Shown piece by piece: positions 1 through 9,319 of a DNA stretch of 64,000 nt (positions within the stretch are counted from its first letter, which is position 1; the number at the start of each line of letters is the position of its first letter). Source of the stretch: Centrapalus pauciflorus (taxonomy: Eukaryota > Streptophyta > Magnoliopsida > Asterales > Asteraceae). The notes beneath the pieces were generated by a model, which was not told where the DNA came from, ran no database searches, and saw only the letters and a list, made by a program, of their open reading frames with translations. Both the position numbers and the translations under genes were made by a program. The stretch spans positions 614,001-678,000 of the forward strand of contig JAANYP010000811.1 of assembly GCA_020465985.1 (NCBI GenBank), read 5' to 3'.

Positions 1-190
1 TTTTTACGAGTAAAAATACTGATTTCGATCAAAAACTTGAACTACAACAAAGTATTTTTCGTAATCTGATTTGATAAGCTCGTAAAACCTCCAAAATCGT
101 GAGATTAACCGTCCAAAACGTCAAGAAACCTAGGATGTATCTTATGAACATGAAGAACACGAAGAACACCCCAATGGCTCTGATACCACT
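1..190 (-). other. Element Z: primer-binding site and leader
   Basis: Read on the minus strand this is the untranslated leader that follows a copia 5' LTR. The complement of the primer-binding site (TGGTATCAGAGCC, matching the 3' end of plant initiator-Met tRNA) lies at about 177-189, directly beside the LTR end at 191. The leader resembles those of C (14672 on) and D (32106 on), including the stretch that reads TTTCTTGACGTTTTGGACGG on the minus strand. The gag-pol body of Z must lie left of the window. No coding sequence is visible here. Confidence 0.85.
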
Positions 191-815
191 TGTAAGGTCT
201 TGAACTCACGGATCTATCTAGACGCGACACCGTCCAACGAGTGCGGAATCCTCGTTAGCGGCTTGACGGTAAGATCACAAGCACGAAACACGGAGACTAC
301 CACGATGCTAGACGAACAACCTTGAACGCCCCTACACGATGGATTCTCTCCGAAAACACTCTCTGATTACTAGTAAACTCGAGATCGCCTTTGCTTAATC
401 GTCTGACCAATTCTGCAAAAGTCTCATAATTATTCGAGTTTACCCTTAATTATACTGACAGATTCGAGTATGTCTTAGGACAAATTCGAATCAGGCCCAA
501 GGCCCATTCGAATTTGTCCTCAATGACACTTTCGAATTTACCTTAAGCACAAATTCGAATTTAGATCAAATTCGAATTTCAACTATTAAACTTGTGTTTG
601 ATCTTCTGTTTTAATTTATGTTTGAATTTATCTTTGAACTTTATGTTTGAACTTCTTGTAATACGTTACACCAAGTTCAAACATACAAACAATAAATATC
701 AAACACACATAATCAGATTTATCAAACACTAGTCAATATTCAATACTACGTAACTTGACTTACACAAAATGCTAACTATACTTAGACTGCTATCGTCACA
801 CAGGGTGTACCAACA
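191..815 (-). repeat. Element Z: 5' LTR (copia)
   Basis: A complete LTR of 625 bp in minus orientation. On the minus strand it begins TGTTGGTACACCCTG (right end, 815) and ends ACCTTACA (left end, 191), the same termini as the LTRs of C, D and E. A TATAATTA box-like motif (447-454, minus) and two TGGGCC-type motifs near 500-515 are placed as in the D LTR. TTCGAA/TTCGAG words are dense. The 5 bases after the LTR (816-820, ATATG) are the expected target duplication, but the partner lies outside the window. Confidence 0.9.
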
Positions 816-1400
816 ATATGGGTGCTGGGTTTTAGTCTTTCGTTTACCAATCATCAAAAGAAGTTTTAACCCAAGAGGATGAATAACAATATGAAAATAA
901 AGAAAAGTGAATGTCTATTAAATATGATGAACTAAATGAGAGTTATCCTACTCTAGAGGATGACTTCTTGTCTAGAAATTCATCAGCTGAAATGAACGCC
1001 GAACCTGTCAAACCAATCCCTCATCATTACATTCCTACAAAAGTTCTTCAACAGAAAATAAATGTTTTAGAAAAGGAATTAAAGACAGCTCGAAAGAAAG
1101 CTCTTGGTTATCAAGAAGCTCTTCTCAATAGCGAGGAAAAATTGGCAAGACAAACTTTTGTACAAAATGTAGAATCAATCATGTACAAAGAAAAGTTTGA
1201 CACAGTTTCAGAAAGATTTTTTTCTCACTTAAAAGATTCAAAAGTTTCTCATCCTAGCAAAATCTCTCTTGCATCATATAAATAAGGTAAAGCTAAGATT
1301 GAAGTTCCTTCTATCATTTTTGAAGGCGAGTGTTCAAATCTTCAAAAGTTGAGGTTTCAAAGAAGACTCAGAGTCAATCTAAGTCTTCCAAGAAACCCAC
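816..1400 (+). pseudogene. Element A: gag remnant, first part
   Basis: Decayed gag of the oldest copia element. An open stretch of 124 codons (911-1285) has a Lys/Glu-rich heptad-like region (about residues 45-100) typical of the coiled-coil part of plant copia Gag proteins. Upstream, 818-910 is in the same frame with three stops. Downstream, 1286-1400 continues gag-like Ser/Lys-rich sequence out of frame. Z ends at 815 and B begins at 1401, so this is a fragment caught between two insertions. The continuation is at 27736, after B. The lineage assignment rests on the pol portion at 28612-30565. Confidence 0.65.
1396..1400 (+). repeat. Target-site duplication of element B (left)
   Basis: CCCAC, repeated exactly at 27736-27740 immediately after the end of B's interrupted 3' LTR. 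This proves that 1401-27735 is one insertion unit in A. Confidence 0.9.
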
Positions 1401-2510
1401 TACTAGGCACAAAAAGGCCTCAGTCAAACCTGCTCTACATCTTAGGGGGAGATTTTTAATCAAACCTGTTTGATGCACTTGAAGGTATAATTTAAGGCCT
1501 GTATATGCCTTATTTAAAACCTAAAAAGTGATTTGCAATATCAGCCAAAGTTGTTTACCCTGTTGCATTCGTTGCAACAAAGGCAGATTGCCCAAGCTGT
1601 TTTGTCTGCCTAACAGGCTAGACATAAACTGTCTACGCTGCGCTGTTCTGTTGAGCAGCTTGGACAGATTCTAAGTGTTTTGTTCTTTGTGAACTGAACC
1701 TGTTCTTTGTGAACAGGCTAAACACCTTATGAAATATGTTTCCAAGTCCTCATGTATTGTTTTTGGCTGCAAGATCAGTTTACAAGTCGAAGACAAAGTG
1801 GAAAACAGAAACTGCAATAGCCTACCTACGCTGTTCTGTTACATGAAGACAAACGGATATCTGAAAAGGATGGCAGACCTTTTCTTATACCAAAATGGAC
1901 TTAACAAAAGAAGAAAGATGCAAAGTTGACATTCCTCTTTTGGTTAAAGTCTTATGCAACAGTGACAAAAAGTAAAAGACAAAGATTTTGCCACATGAAG
2001 ACAAATCTACTTTATCAGCATGTGCAGAAAAGGTGTTTTGTCTTTTTGAAAAGACATCCCACTATCTCATCTGTCCAATGAAGAAGCTTCACTGAGATTC
2101 TCAATGAGAGTATAAAAGGAAGCTTCTAAGGATTGTGGGATAACCAAGAGTGTGAAATCAGATCGTGCATTAAAGTGTGTTTTTCATGCATGCAAGTCTG
2201 CTTGAATATAACAATACGTGTGTCTAAGCTATTAATGCTCAAGCTGTCCATCTGTGTCTTGTAAAATCAGTGAGTGCATCTAAGTGAGTGTGTCATTGTA
2301 TCTAGTCTAAGTGTGTCTTAGATTAATTGAAGCATTTGTTGTATCTGTCATCTCAGCTTGAACCTTTCCGCAGTTCAGGGTTGTTTGTAATTAGCACTTG
2401 TTGATAATATACACAAAGATTGAGAAAAGAGTGTTGAGTTTTAAATTTCTGTATTCACCCCCCCTCTACAACTTAAAACAATTTACTAGGGAAACCTTTT
2501 GGGACCTACA
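1401..2510 (+). repeat. Element B: 5' LTR
   Basis: LTR of 1110 bp. It starts TACTAGGCACAAAAAGG (the 3' copy has TGTTAGGCAC, so the terminal TG has mutated here) and ends GGGACCTACA just before the PBS. The body contains a perfect inverted repeat CCTGTTC-TTTGT-GAACAGG near 1698-1716, a second hairpin GTTGCA-TTCGT-TGCAAC near 1564-1580, and an internal purine tract TTAGGGGGAGA near 1442. The copies at 13863 and 26874 differ at a few percent of positions by eye. Confidence 0.92.
2111..2118 (+). promoter_or_regulatory. Element B: LTR TATA box
   Basis: TATAAAAG in a GAGAG-TATAAAAG context, conserved in the 3' LTR at 27336-27343. It lies about 400 bases before the LTR end, so U3 would end near 2140 and the rest would be R-U5. 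Confidence 0.6.
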
Positions 2511-2525
2511 ACTGGTATCAGAGCC
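2511..2525 (+). promoter_or_regulatory. Element B: primer-binding site
   Basis: ACTGGTATCAGAGCC directly follows the LTR. The core TGGTATCAGAGC is complementary to the 3' end of plant initiator-Met tRNA, which primes minus-strand synthesis. Confidence 0.9.
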
Positions 2526-2573
2526 AGGTTGAGTGTGTGTCAATTCTAGATCTCTCATTCTCCCTACTTTCCC

Positions 2574-5336
2574 ATGGACAACAGTGCTGCAAGTTCCTCC
2601 TCTTACTATGACAACGGTTCCATTGGCAAACCCCCAAAGTTCAATAATCAAAACTTCTCTGGTTGGAAGTGCAGAATGATGCTCTACTTAGAGAATCTGG
2701 ATGTACAACTACCAGAGATAGTAATGGAAGGTCAACAAACAGCCAACTTCTGTTACTACTATCACTCCTGTTGTTGAAGGAGCTGACCCTGAAATCAGAA
2801 CCTTTGAGAAGGCCAAAGCTCAATGGTCTGATGAAGACAAAGACTGGTTCCTCTGGATGCAAAAGCCAGGAAATAACATGGTCATTTCTCTTCCTGATGA
2901 TGTGTTCAAACAGGTTGATAACATGAAGACTGCAAAGGAGATGTGGGATACTTTGTGTACCATCTATGATGGTCCCACAATCACACTGGATAACAGGATC
3001 AACAATCTTGTTAGACAGTATGAACTCTTCTTTGCAAAAACCAAAGGAGTCACTCACAGAAACCTACAGCAGGTTCACTGCTCTTATCAATGATCTCAAA
3101 GCTATTGGGATCACAAAGGACAGCCTAACTCTGGTGAACAAGTTCTTGGACATCCTGCCTGAAGAATGGAACTACTTTTCTACCATCTTGAGAAATTCAG
3201 GCACCATCAAAGGTATGGATCTTGTAAACTTATATGGATCCCTACTGAATGATGAGCAGTTAAGGCAACAGAAAAGAAATGCCTTGGAAATGTCTAAGAG
3301 AGGTGCTGCCTTAGTGGCCAGCGTGAGACAACCTGTTAGTCAGGTATGTGTTGTGTTCACACAACCTGGTCAATAGGCTGATGATGAAAGGGAAGAGATG
3401 TCTGATGAGGAAGACAGTGAAGATCTTGCTTAACTTGATGATGAGCAAATGATTGCAGTGCTTGTCAAAAGGTTCAACAAGAAACGGTTTGGTAGAAGAA
3501 TGCTGCAGGGGAACTCAAATGTTGTAAAAAAGAAGGCATTTGATAAATCTAAGGCTGAGTGCTTTAAATGTGGCAAGACTGGCCATATAGCTGCTGACTT
3601 TGTGTCAAAAGCTGTTGGTCAGTCATCCAAACCATTCAAGACAAACAGGGACGGTGGCTACAGGGTTAAGTACCTTATGGCCATGGCTAAGCTGAAAAAG
3701 TTGGAAAACTCAGTGGCTTCCAACAAGCAAAAGGGACTCATGGCTGAGACATGTGATTGGGAGGAGTCTGATTCATCCTCAGATGAAGAAGACAACAACT
3801 GTCTGATGGCCAACACTGATGTCCCATCAACCAACAACTTCAAACAAGACCTGGCTGAAGCTGAAGCCTTCAGCAGCTTAGAGAACTGGAACCCCACAAT
3901 GATGTACAAGGTACAAAACTTTATGGCTTACAGTTCTGATGAAAAACTAAAAATCTTTGAATACATGCTTGTTGATTTAAAAGCTGCTGTTGAGAAGCAC
4001 ATTGTTTTACTGTCTAACATCTCTAAGCTTAAAAATGATCTTGACATAAAATCCAGTAAACTGGACAGTTTCCATAAGTTGGAAACTGAGCTTGATGAAT
4101 TAAAACACATCAACTCCATATTACTAGAAGAAAAGAGAGAGACAGATGTAAAACATGCAAAGCTTCAAAAGATAGTTGACTCTTAGTGCCAATCTGCACA
4201 AAAAGTCAGCCATTGCATTAGTCAGCTGATCCCTGGACGAATCCAAGCCTATCTTGGAGGGGATCTTGACAAAGCAGCTTCTATTGTTGAGCTAAATAAT
4301 CTGAAATATGACTTATCCACTCTTGGTGAGCTTCCTAGCACTTTCGTTCAGAAAGTAAATGGTAAGCTAATCTTAACAAACATGTTTGTCAGGCCTCAAA
4401 ATACTGACAGCTTGTGTGAAAAAGCTCCAAAAGCTGATGATGGAATGTGTTCTCCATCAATTCAGCCAACAAAGAGCTCTGCTGGTTCACACAAGCAAAA
4501 GAAAGGAAAACAAGCTCAAACTGCAGCTATGGACTCCAAACCTGTTGACAAAACAGGCTCTGGGTCTAAAGCTGATGGTAAGAGACCTGTCAATCCTTTT
4601 GATGCTGAGCATTTTGAGAAATAGTTTTCAAATGGTAAGCAGCCTGCTTTCAATAGGGGTAAGTCTCATGTTGAAAGCAAATCGGCTGTGGTTTCAAATA
4701 AGTTTTTAAATCATAGTGGAAAACTGGTTATAAATGAAGGTAAGTCTTTCAAAGCTAGAAGCAGTGATTATGTTGATAGGCAGCGTCAATCACATCTCAG
4801 TAAGGGGCAAAGGAAAAGCCATTGCTAAACCTAAAAAATTTGGGAATAAGTTTCCCAAACCTGTGGAAGGTCAAAGGCCAGTCAAACTTCATGTGTTTGA
4901 TTTCTGTCCTCCCAAAAAGACGAAAGAAGATACAGGCAAAGCTGTTGCCATTGTGCCTTCCACCCAAACTGTTGATTCATCTAGAGACAGTAATAAGTTA
5001 GCTAAACCTGTTGACATAATCAACAAAAATAATCTAGAATATGTTTCTGGAAGTTCTTCCTCCAAAAAGGCTAAAAAGAGAAAATGTTATAAATGTGGGA
5101 AGAAGACACATATGGCCAATGACTGTCCTGAAACTGAGGACATGAGGCCTGTTGACTCTGCTAGTTCCATCATTGCAATAACAAGCAGTGTTGGAAGTAA
5201 CAATGTCAATGAGGATGATATTCAAGCTGATACCATTCAAATAGGAAATATTAGTCTAGATATCACTGATCCATCAACAAAAGTTTATGAAGTAGGAGAA
5301 CTCATTCCTATGATGAGTTCCCCTAAAAATAACTAA
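2574..5336 (+). pseudogene. Element B: gag (broken)
   Basis: Gag, the particle protein that packages element RNA. ATG at 2574 opens MDNSAASSSSYYD..., followed by the UBN2-like gag core (FSGWK; about 2640-3330). A zinc knuckle at 3560-3601 reads CFKCGKTGHIAADF, with the final Cys changed to Phe. Then come an acidic region (DWEESDSSSDEED), a long coiled coil (about 3930-4180), and a Lys-rich tail with a second knuckle CYKCGKKTHMANDC (5085-5126). Frameshifts lie near 2750 and 3060 and near 4740; stops fall at 3376, 3433, 4186 and 4624. The terminal stop at 5334-5336 lies inside a branch-point-like AACTAAT, 24 bases before a splice-acceptor-like CAG. Confidence 0.88.
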
Positions 5337-5359
5337 TATTTTCTTATGACACTCTGCAG
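3911..5359 (+). other. Element B: candidate in-frame gag-pol intron
   Basis: The left end is AAG|GTACAA after codon AAG (3908-3910). The right end is CTCTGCAG|GAC, whose GAC begins the protease reading frame. Both ends are phase 0. The 1449-nt segment contains the gag coiled coil, the second zinc knuckle and the gag stop. The donor sits at the place in gag that matches the AAG|GTAAGT donor of element D (after the acidic DW... region). Gag and pol are otherwise in different frames here. The splice signals are seen; splicing itself is inferred. Confidence 0.45.
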
Positions 5360-8300
5360 GACAAACAACCATCCCAGGTTTGGTACTTGGACATTGGCTG
5401 CTCAGGACATATGACAGGTTGCAAGGACCTGCTGAGTGATCTCAGGCCTGAAAAAGGGCCAAAAGTCACATTTGTTGACAATGTACAGGGATCCACAGAA
5501 GGATATGGAACTCTTCAAGCTAGTGCTGCAGTGTTCAAAAGGGTAGCCTATGTGGTTGGGCTAAAACATAATCTTGTAAGCATAAGTCAACTGTGTGATG
5601 CTGGCTACAAGGTTAACTTTCATGAGCACCTGGGTTACATATTGGATCCCCAAGGCAAAGTTGTGCTGTGTGCTCAACGAAAGAAAGGTGTATATGTTGT
5701 GGACATGAAATCTGCTGATCCCCCAACTGAAACCTGCTTTATCTCAAGAAGCAATGCAGACCTGAATTGGTTATGGCACAAAAGGCTATCACACCTGAAC
5801 TTCAAGAATATCAACAAACTCTGTAAGAAAGAGTTGGTAACAGGTTTGCCTTCTATAACATTTGTTAAGGATAAACTCTGCACAGCTTGTGAGAAAGGCA
5901 AGCAGAGAAAATCATCTTTTAAATCTAAGCATAATTTCTCTATTGATAGTCCTCTCTTCTAAATCCACATGGACTTGTTTGGACCAGTCAGTGTCCCAAG
6001 TCTATGATGAAGAAGATACACTCTAGTAATGGTTGATGAGTTCTCCAGGTTTACATGGGTGATCTTTCTGAAGAGCAAAGGAGAGGCTGCTAGAGAAGTC
6101 ATAGGATTTATCAAGAAGATGGAAATGTTGAACTCTGCTTAAGAAAAGCAGCTTAGAAGTGATCATGGTACTGAATTCAGAAACAGTACACTTGAGGACT
6201 TCTGTGAAGAAAGAGAGATTTCATAGAACTTTTCAGCAGTAAGAACTCCACAACAAAATGGAGTTGCTGAAAGGAGAAACAGAACTCTTGTTGAAGCTGC
6301 TAAAACCATGTTGTGTGCATCTGGTTTACCTTCATCATTCTGGGCTGAAGCTGTCAACACTGCTTGCTTCACCCAAAATAGATCCTTGGTGGTGAAAAGG
6401 TTCAACAAGACTCCCTATGAGCTGCTCAAAGGGAGGAGGCCAAACATTAGCTATTTCCATGTGTTTGGATATCCCTACTTTATTCTGAATCAAAGGGACC
6501 AACTGGCAAAGTTTGAACCCAAAGCTGATGAAGGTGTATTTGTTGGATATTCTGCTATCTCCAAAGCCTACAGAGTATACGACAACAAGAGAAAGGTGAT
6601 AGATGAATCTATCAATGTCACCTTTGAAGAGTCTAGGATTGCCTTCACCATAGCTGTTCCTGAATCTGTTTCAGGAGAATTCAGCTTTGATGATCTTATG
6701 CATTCCATCAATGAAGAGAAGGACTCAAAAGCTTCCACTACATCCAGAGTGGAAACTGCTAATCATGATGGGCATGGTGATGATTATGTTGATACGCCCT
6801 GTGTGAGTAAGTGTACTGACATTATTACAACCTCATGTCCTGAACCAATCAATGCTGATTTTCCTGGATCCTCCGCTGATATGTTCAACAATGGAGAGTC
6901 ATGCTCAACAAGTGAACAGGTTCAAGATTTCAGTATGTCTGAAAATCTTGTGAGCTGTTCAACAGGACTTGTTGAAGATGCAAACAACTCAGGAGAATCC
7001 TCATTGAAGCAAGATCCTAAGTGGATCAGGTGTCACCCAAATGATCAAATAATTGGTGACATCAACAAAGGGGTGCAAACAAGATGGGACAGCTTAGGAA
7101 ACTTTTGAATGTTTTCTAGTTTTGTGTCCCTAATGGAGCCTAAGAAAGTGGATGAAGCACTTAAAGATGCCAATTGGATCACTGCCATGCAAGAAGAACT
7201 CAATCAGTTTGAAAGAAACAAAGTATGGAAGCTGGTCCCTGATCCTAAAGGAAAAACAATAATTGGCACCAAATGGGTTTTCAGGAACAAGATGGATGAG
7301 CAAGGTCATGTCATTAGAAATAAGGCAAGACTAGTTGCTCAAGGCTACAGACAGGAGGAAGGCATTGACTATGATGAAACATTTGCTCCTGTGGCCCGGT
7401 TAGAGGCAATTCGTTTGTTTCTAGCCTACGCTACTCATAAGAGCATGAAGGTATTTCAAATGGATGTGAAGAGTGTATTTTTAAATGGTAAGCTGCAAGA
7501 AGAAGTCTATGTCAAGCAGCCTCCAGGTTTTGAAAATGAACATCATCCAGGTTTTGTCTATAAGTTGGACAAAGCCCTCTATGGTCTAAAATAAGCCCCT
7601 AGAGCCAGAGGTAAAGTGGATACCAGAGCAATGGTTATTCCAGAGGTAAAGTGGATACCACACTGTTCATAAAGAAGGTGAAGTCTGATATTATGCTTGT
7701 TCAAATTTATGTGGATGACATAATATTTGGTTCTACAAATGTGCAGTTATGCAAGAATTTTTCACTACTCATGAAATCCAAATATGAAATGAGTATGATG
7801 GGAGAACTTACTTTCTTTTTAGGACTGCAGGTTAAACAAACATCAAATTGTATTTTCATAAATCAAAGAAAGTATACTTTAGATCATTTGAAAAATTTTA
7901 AATTTGATCAAAGTTCTCCTATCAAAACCCCAATGGCAACCAATGTAAAGTTGGATGCAGATGCCAGTGGCAAAGCTGTTTCAGTAACAACTTACAGAGG
8001 CATGATTGGGAGCTTGCTGTATTTAACTGCTAGTAGACCTGATATTATGTTTGCCACCTGTTTATGTGCTAGGTTTCAAGCTGATCCTAAAGAATCACAT
8101 CTAGCTGTTGTAAAAAGAATCTTTAGATACCTTAAAGGTACACCAGGTTTGGGTCTTTGGTATCCCAAAGACTCAAGCCTTGAGCTAACAGGATATTCAG
8201 ATTCTGATTTTGCAGGCTGCAGGCTAGACAGAAAAAGCACAACAGGTGGGTGTCAACTCCTTGGTGGTAATTTGATAAGTTGGTGTAGCAAGAAGCAGAA

Positions 8301-8655
8301 CTCAGTATCTACTTCTATTGCTGAAGCTGAGTATATTGCTGCTGGAAGCTGCTGTGGGCAGATTCTGTGGATGCAGCATCAACTTGAAGACTATGGACTT
8401 GTATATACGAAGACTCCTATTCTATGTGATAATACAAGTGCCATAGCTATCTCCAACAATTCAGTATGTCATTCCATAACAAAGCATATAGAGGTCAGAC
8501 ATCACTTCATCAGGAATCACATCCTGAAAGGTAATGTGGAGGTAAGTTTTATTTCCACAGATGAACAGCTTGCAGACATTTTCACCAAGCCTCTTGATGA
8601 AAATAGATTTAACTATCTTGTTAGCAAGCTGGGCATGTTAAATAAATGTGACTAA
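5360..8655 (+). pseudogene. Element B: pol (protease, integrase, RT, RNase H; broken)
   Basis: Copia-order polyprotein. The protease (about 5375-5640) has YLDIGCSGHMTG, where DSG is expected: the Ser after the catalytic Asp is Ile. GAG-pre-integrase HHCC region: LWHKRLSHLNF...CTACEKGK (5770-5905). The integrase core runs from HMDLFGP (5967) through RSDHGTEF (about 6155) to PQQNGVAERRNR (about 6250), with stops at 5960, 6004 and nearby. RT (7109-8000) has QMDVKSVFL and YVDD (about 7710). RNase H ends ...DNTSAIAISNN...ADIFTKPL at 8655. A stop at 7592 and a 21-bp direct repeat (7605-7625 and 7640-7660) disrupt RT between the QMDV and YVDD motifs. 6308-7108 and 7651-8655 are still open. Confidence 0.93.
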
Positions 8656-9319
8656 GTGTCATAAATGTTCTAAGTTATTATATGTCTCACCCTGCTCAAG
8701 TTTCTCAGAATAGCTTAGACAGAACAGCTTATACATGTTCTATACTTAGCCAATTTCTGAAAACTTGAACAGCTTGAGCGTTAACAGGTTTGACAATATC
8801 AGCTTTCATTTCAAACCTGGCCTGATGATCAAACCTCCAACTTGCTCACTCTCTCAGTCTGTCATACAAGACACTGTCTTGTAACCTAATCAGCTATTGA
8901 ACACAACCTGTTCTTACATAGCTGAATAGGTTGAAAGAACAACCTGAAGAATGAACAGCTTGTGATGACCCTGCTCATCACAGGTTTGACCAACAGCTTA
9001 GACCATCAGTTTTATTTACGTTTCTTCACAATTAAGTTACTTAATTTTTATTTTTATTTAACTTAATTACTGCGGATAATGTGGGTTAATGTGTGTTAGT
9101 GACTAAAAAGGGCTCAAGTGGTCTGACAACCGTTCCGTTTTCCGTTAACGAACATTTCAAATCAACCGCCCAAAGTTTTTCTCTCTCATACCACTCACAT
9201 TCAAATCCTATAAATATCCATCTACTGTTTCATCTTCGTCTTCCTTACTGCTTCCATAACTTCCAAAGAACCCTAACTTCGACTAAGTGTCCTGTGATAC
9301 TACTTCCACTACTTTCCAA
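8656..9319 (+). promoter_or_regulatory. Element B: pol-ORF3 spacer with promoter-like end
   Basis: Non-coding. The first half is rich in short words shared with the LTR (AACAGCTT, AACCTGTTC, ACAGGTTTGA). Near the end there is a TATAAATA (9209-9216) followed by about 100 bases of pyrimidine-rich leader (TCTTCGTCTTCCTTACTGC...) before the ORF3 ATG at 9320, the look of a plant core promoter and 5' UTR. No hairpins like those of C, D and E are seen. Confidence 0.5.

Noticed and set aside
1729..1929. 66-codon ORF open in both LTRs of B (also 26954-27154)
   Set aside because: It lies in U3 upstream of the TATA box, resembles no known protein, and the two copies are open simply because the LTRs are similar. 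Not called as a gene.
7592..7660. Programmed recoding between RT parts of B
   Set aside because: The frame problem coincides with a direct-repeat rearrangement, so it is damage rather than a recoding site.
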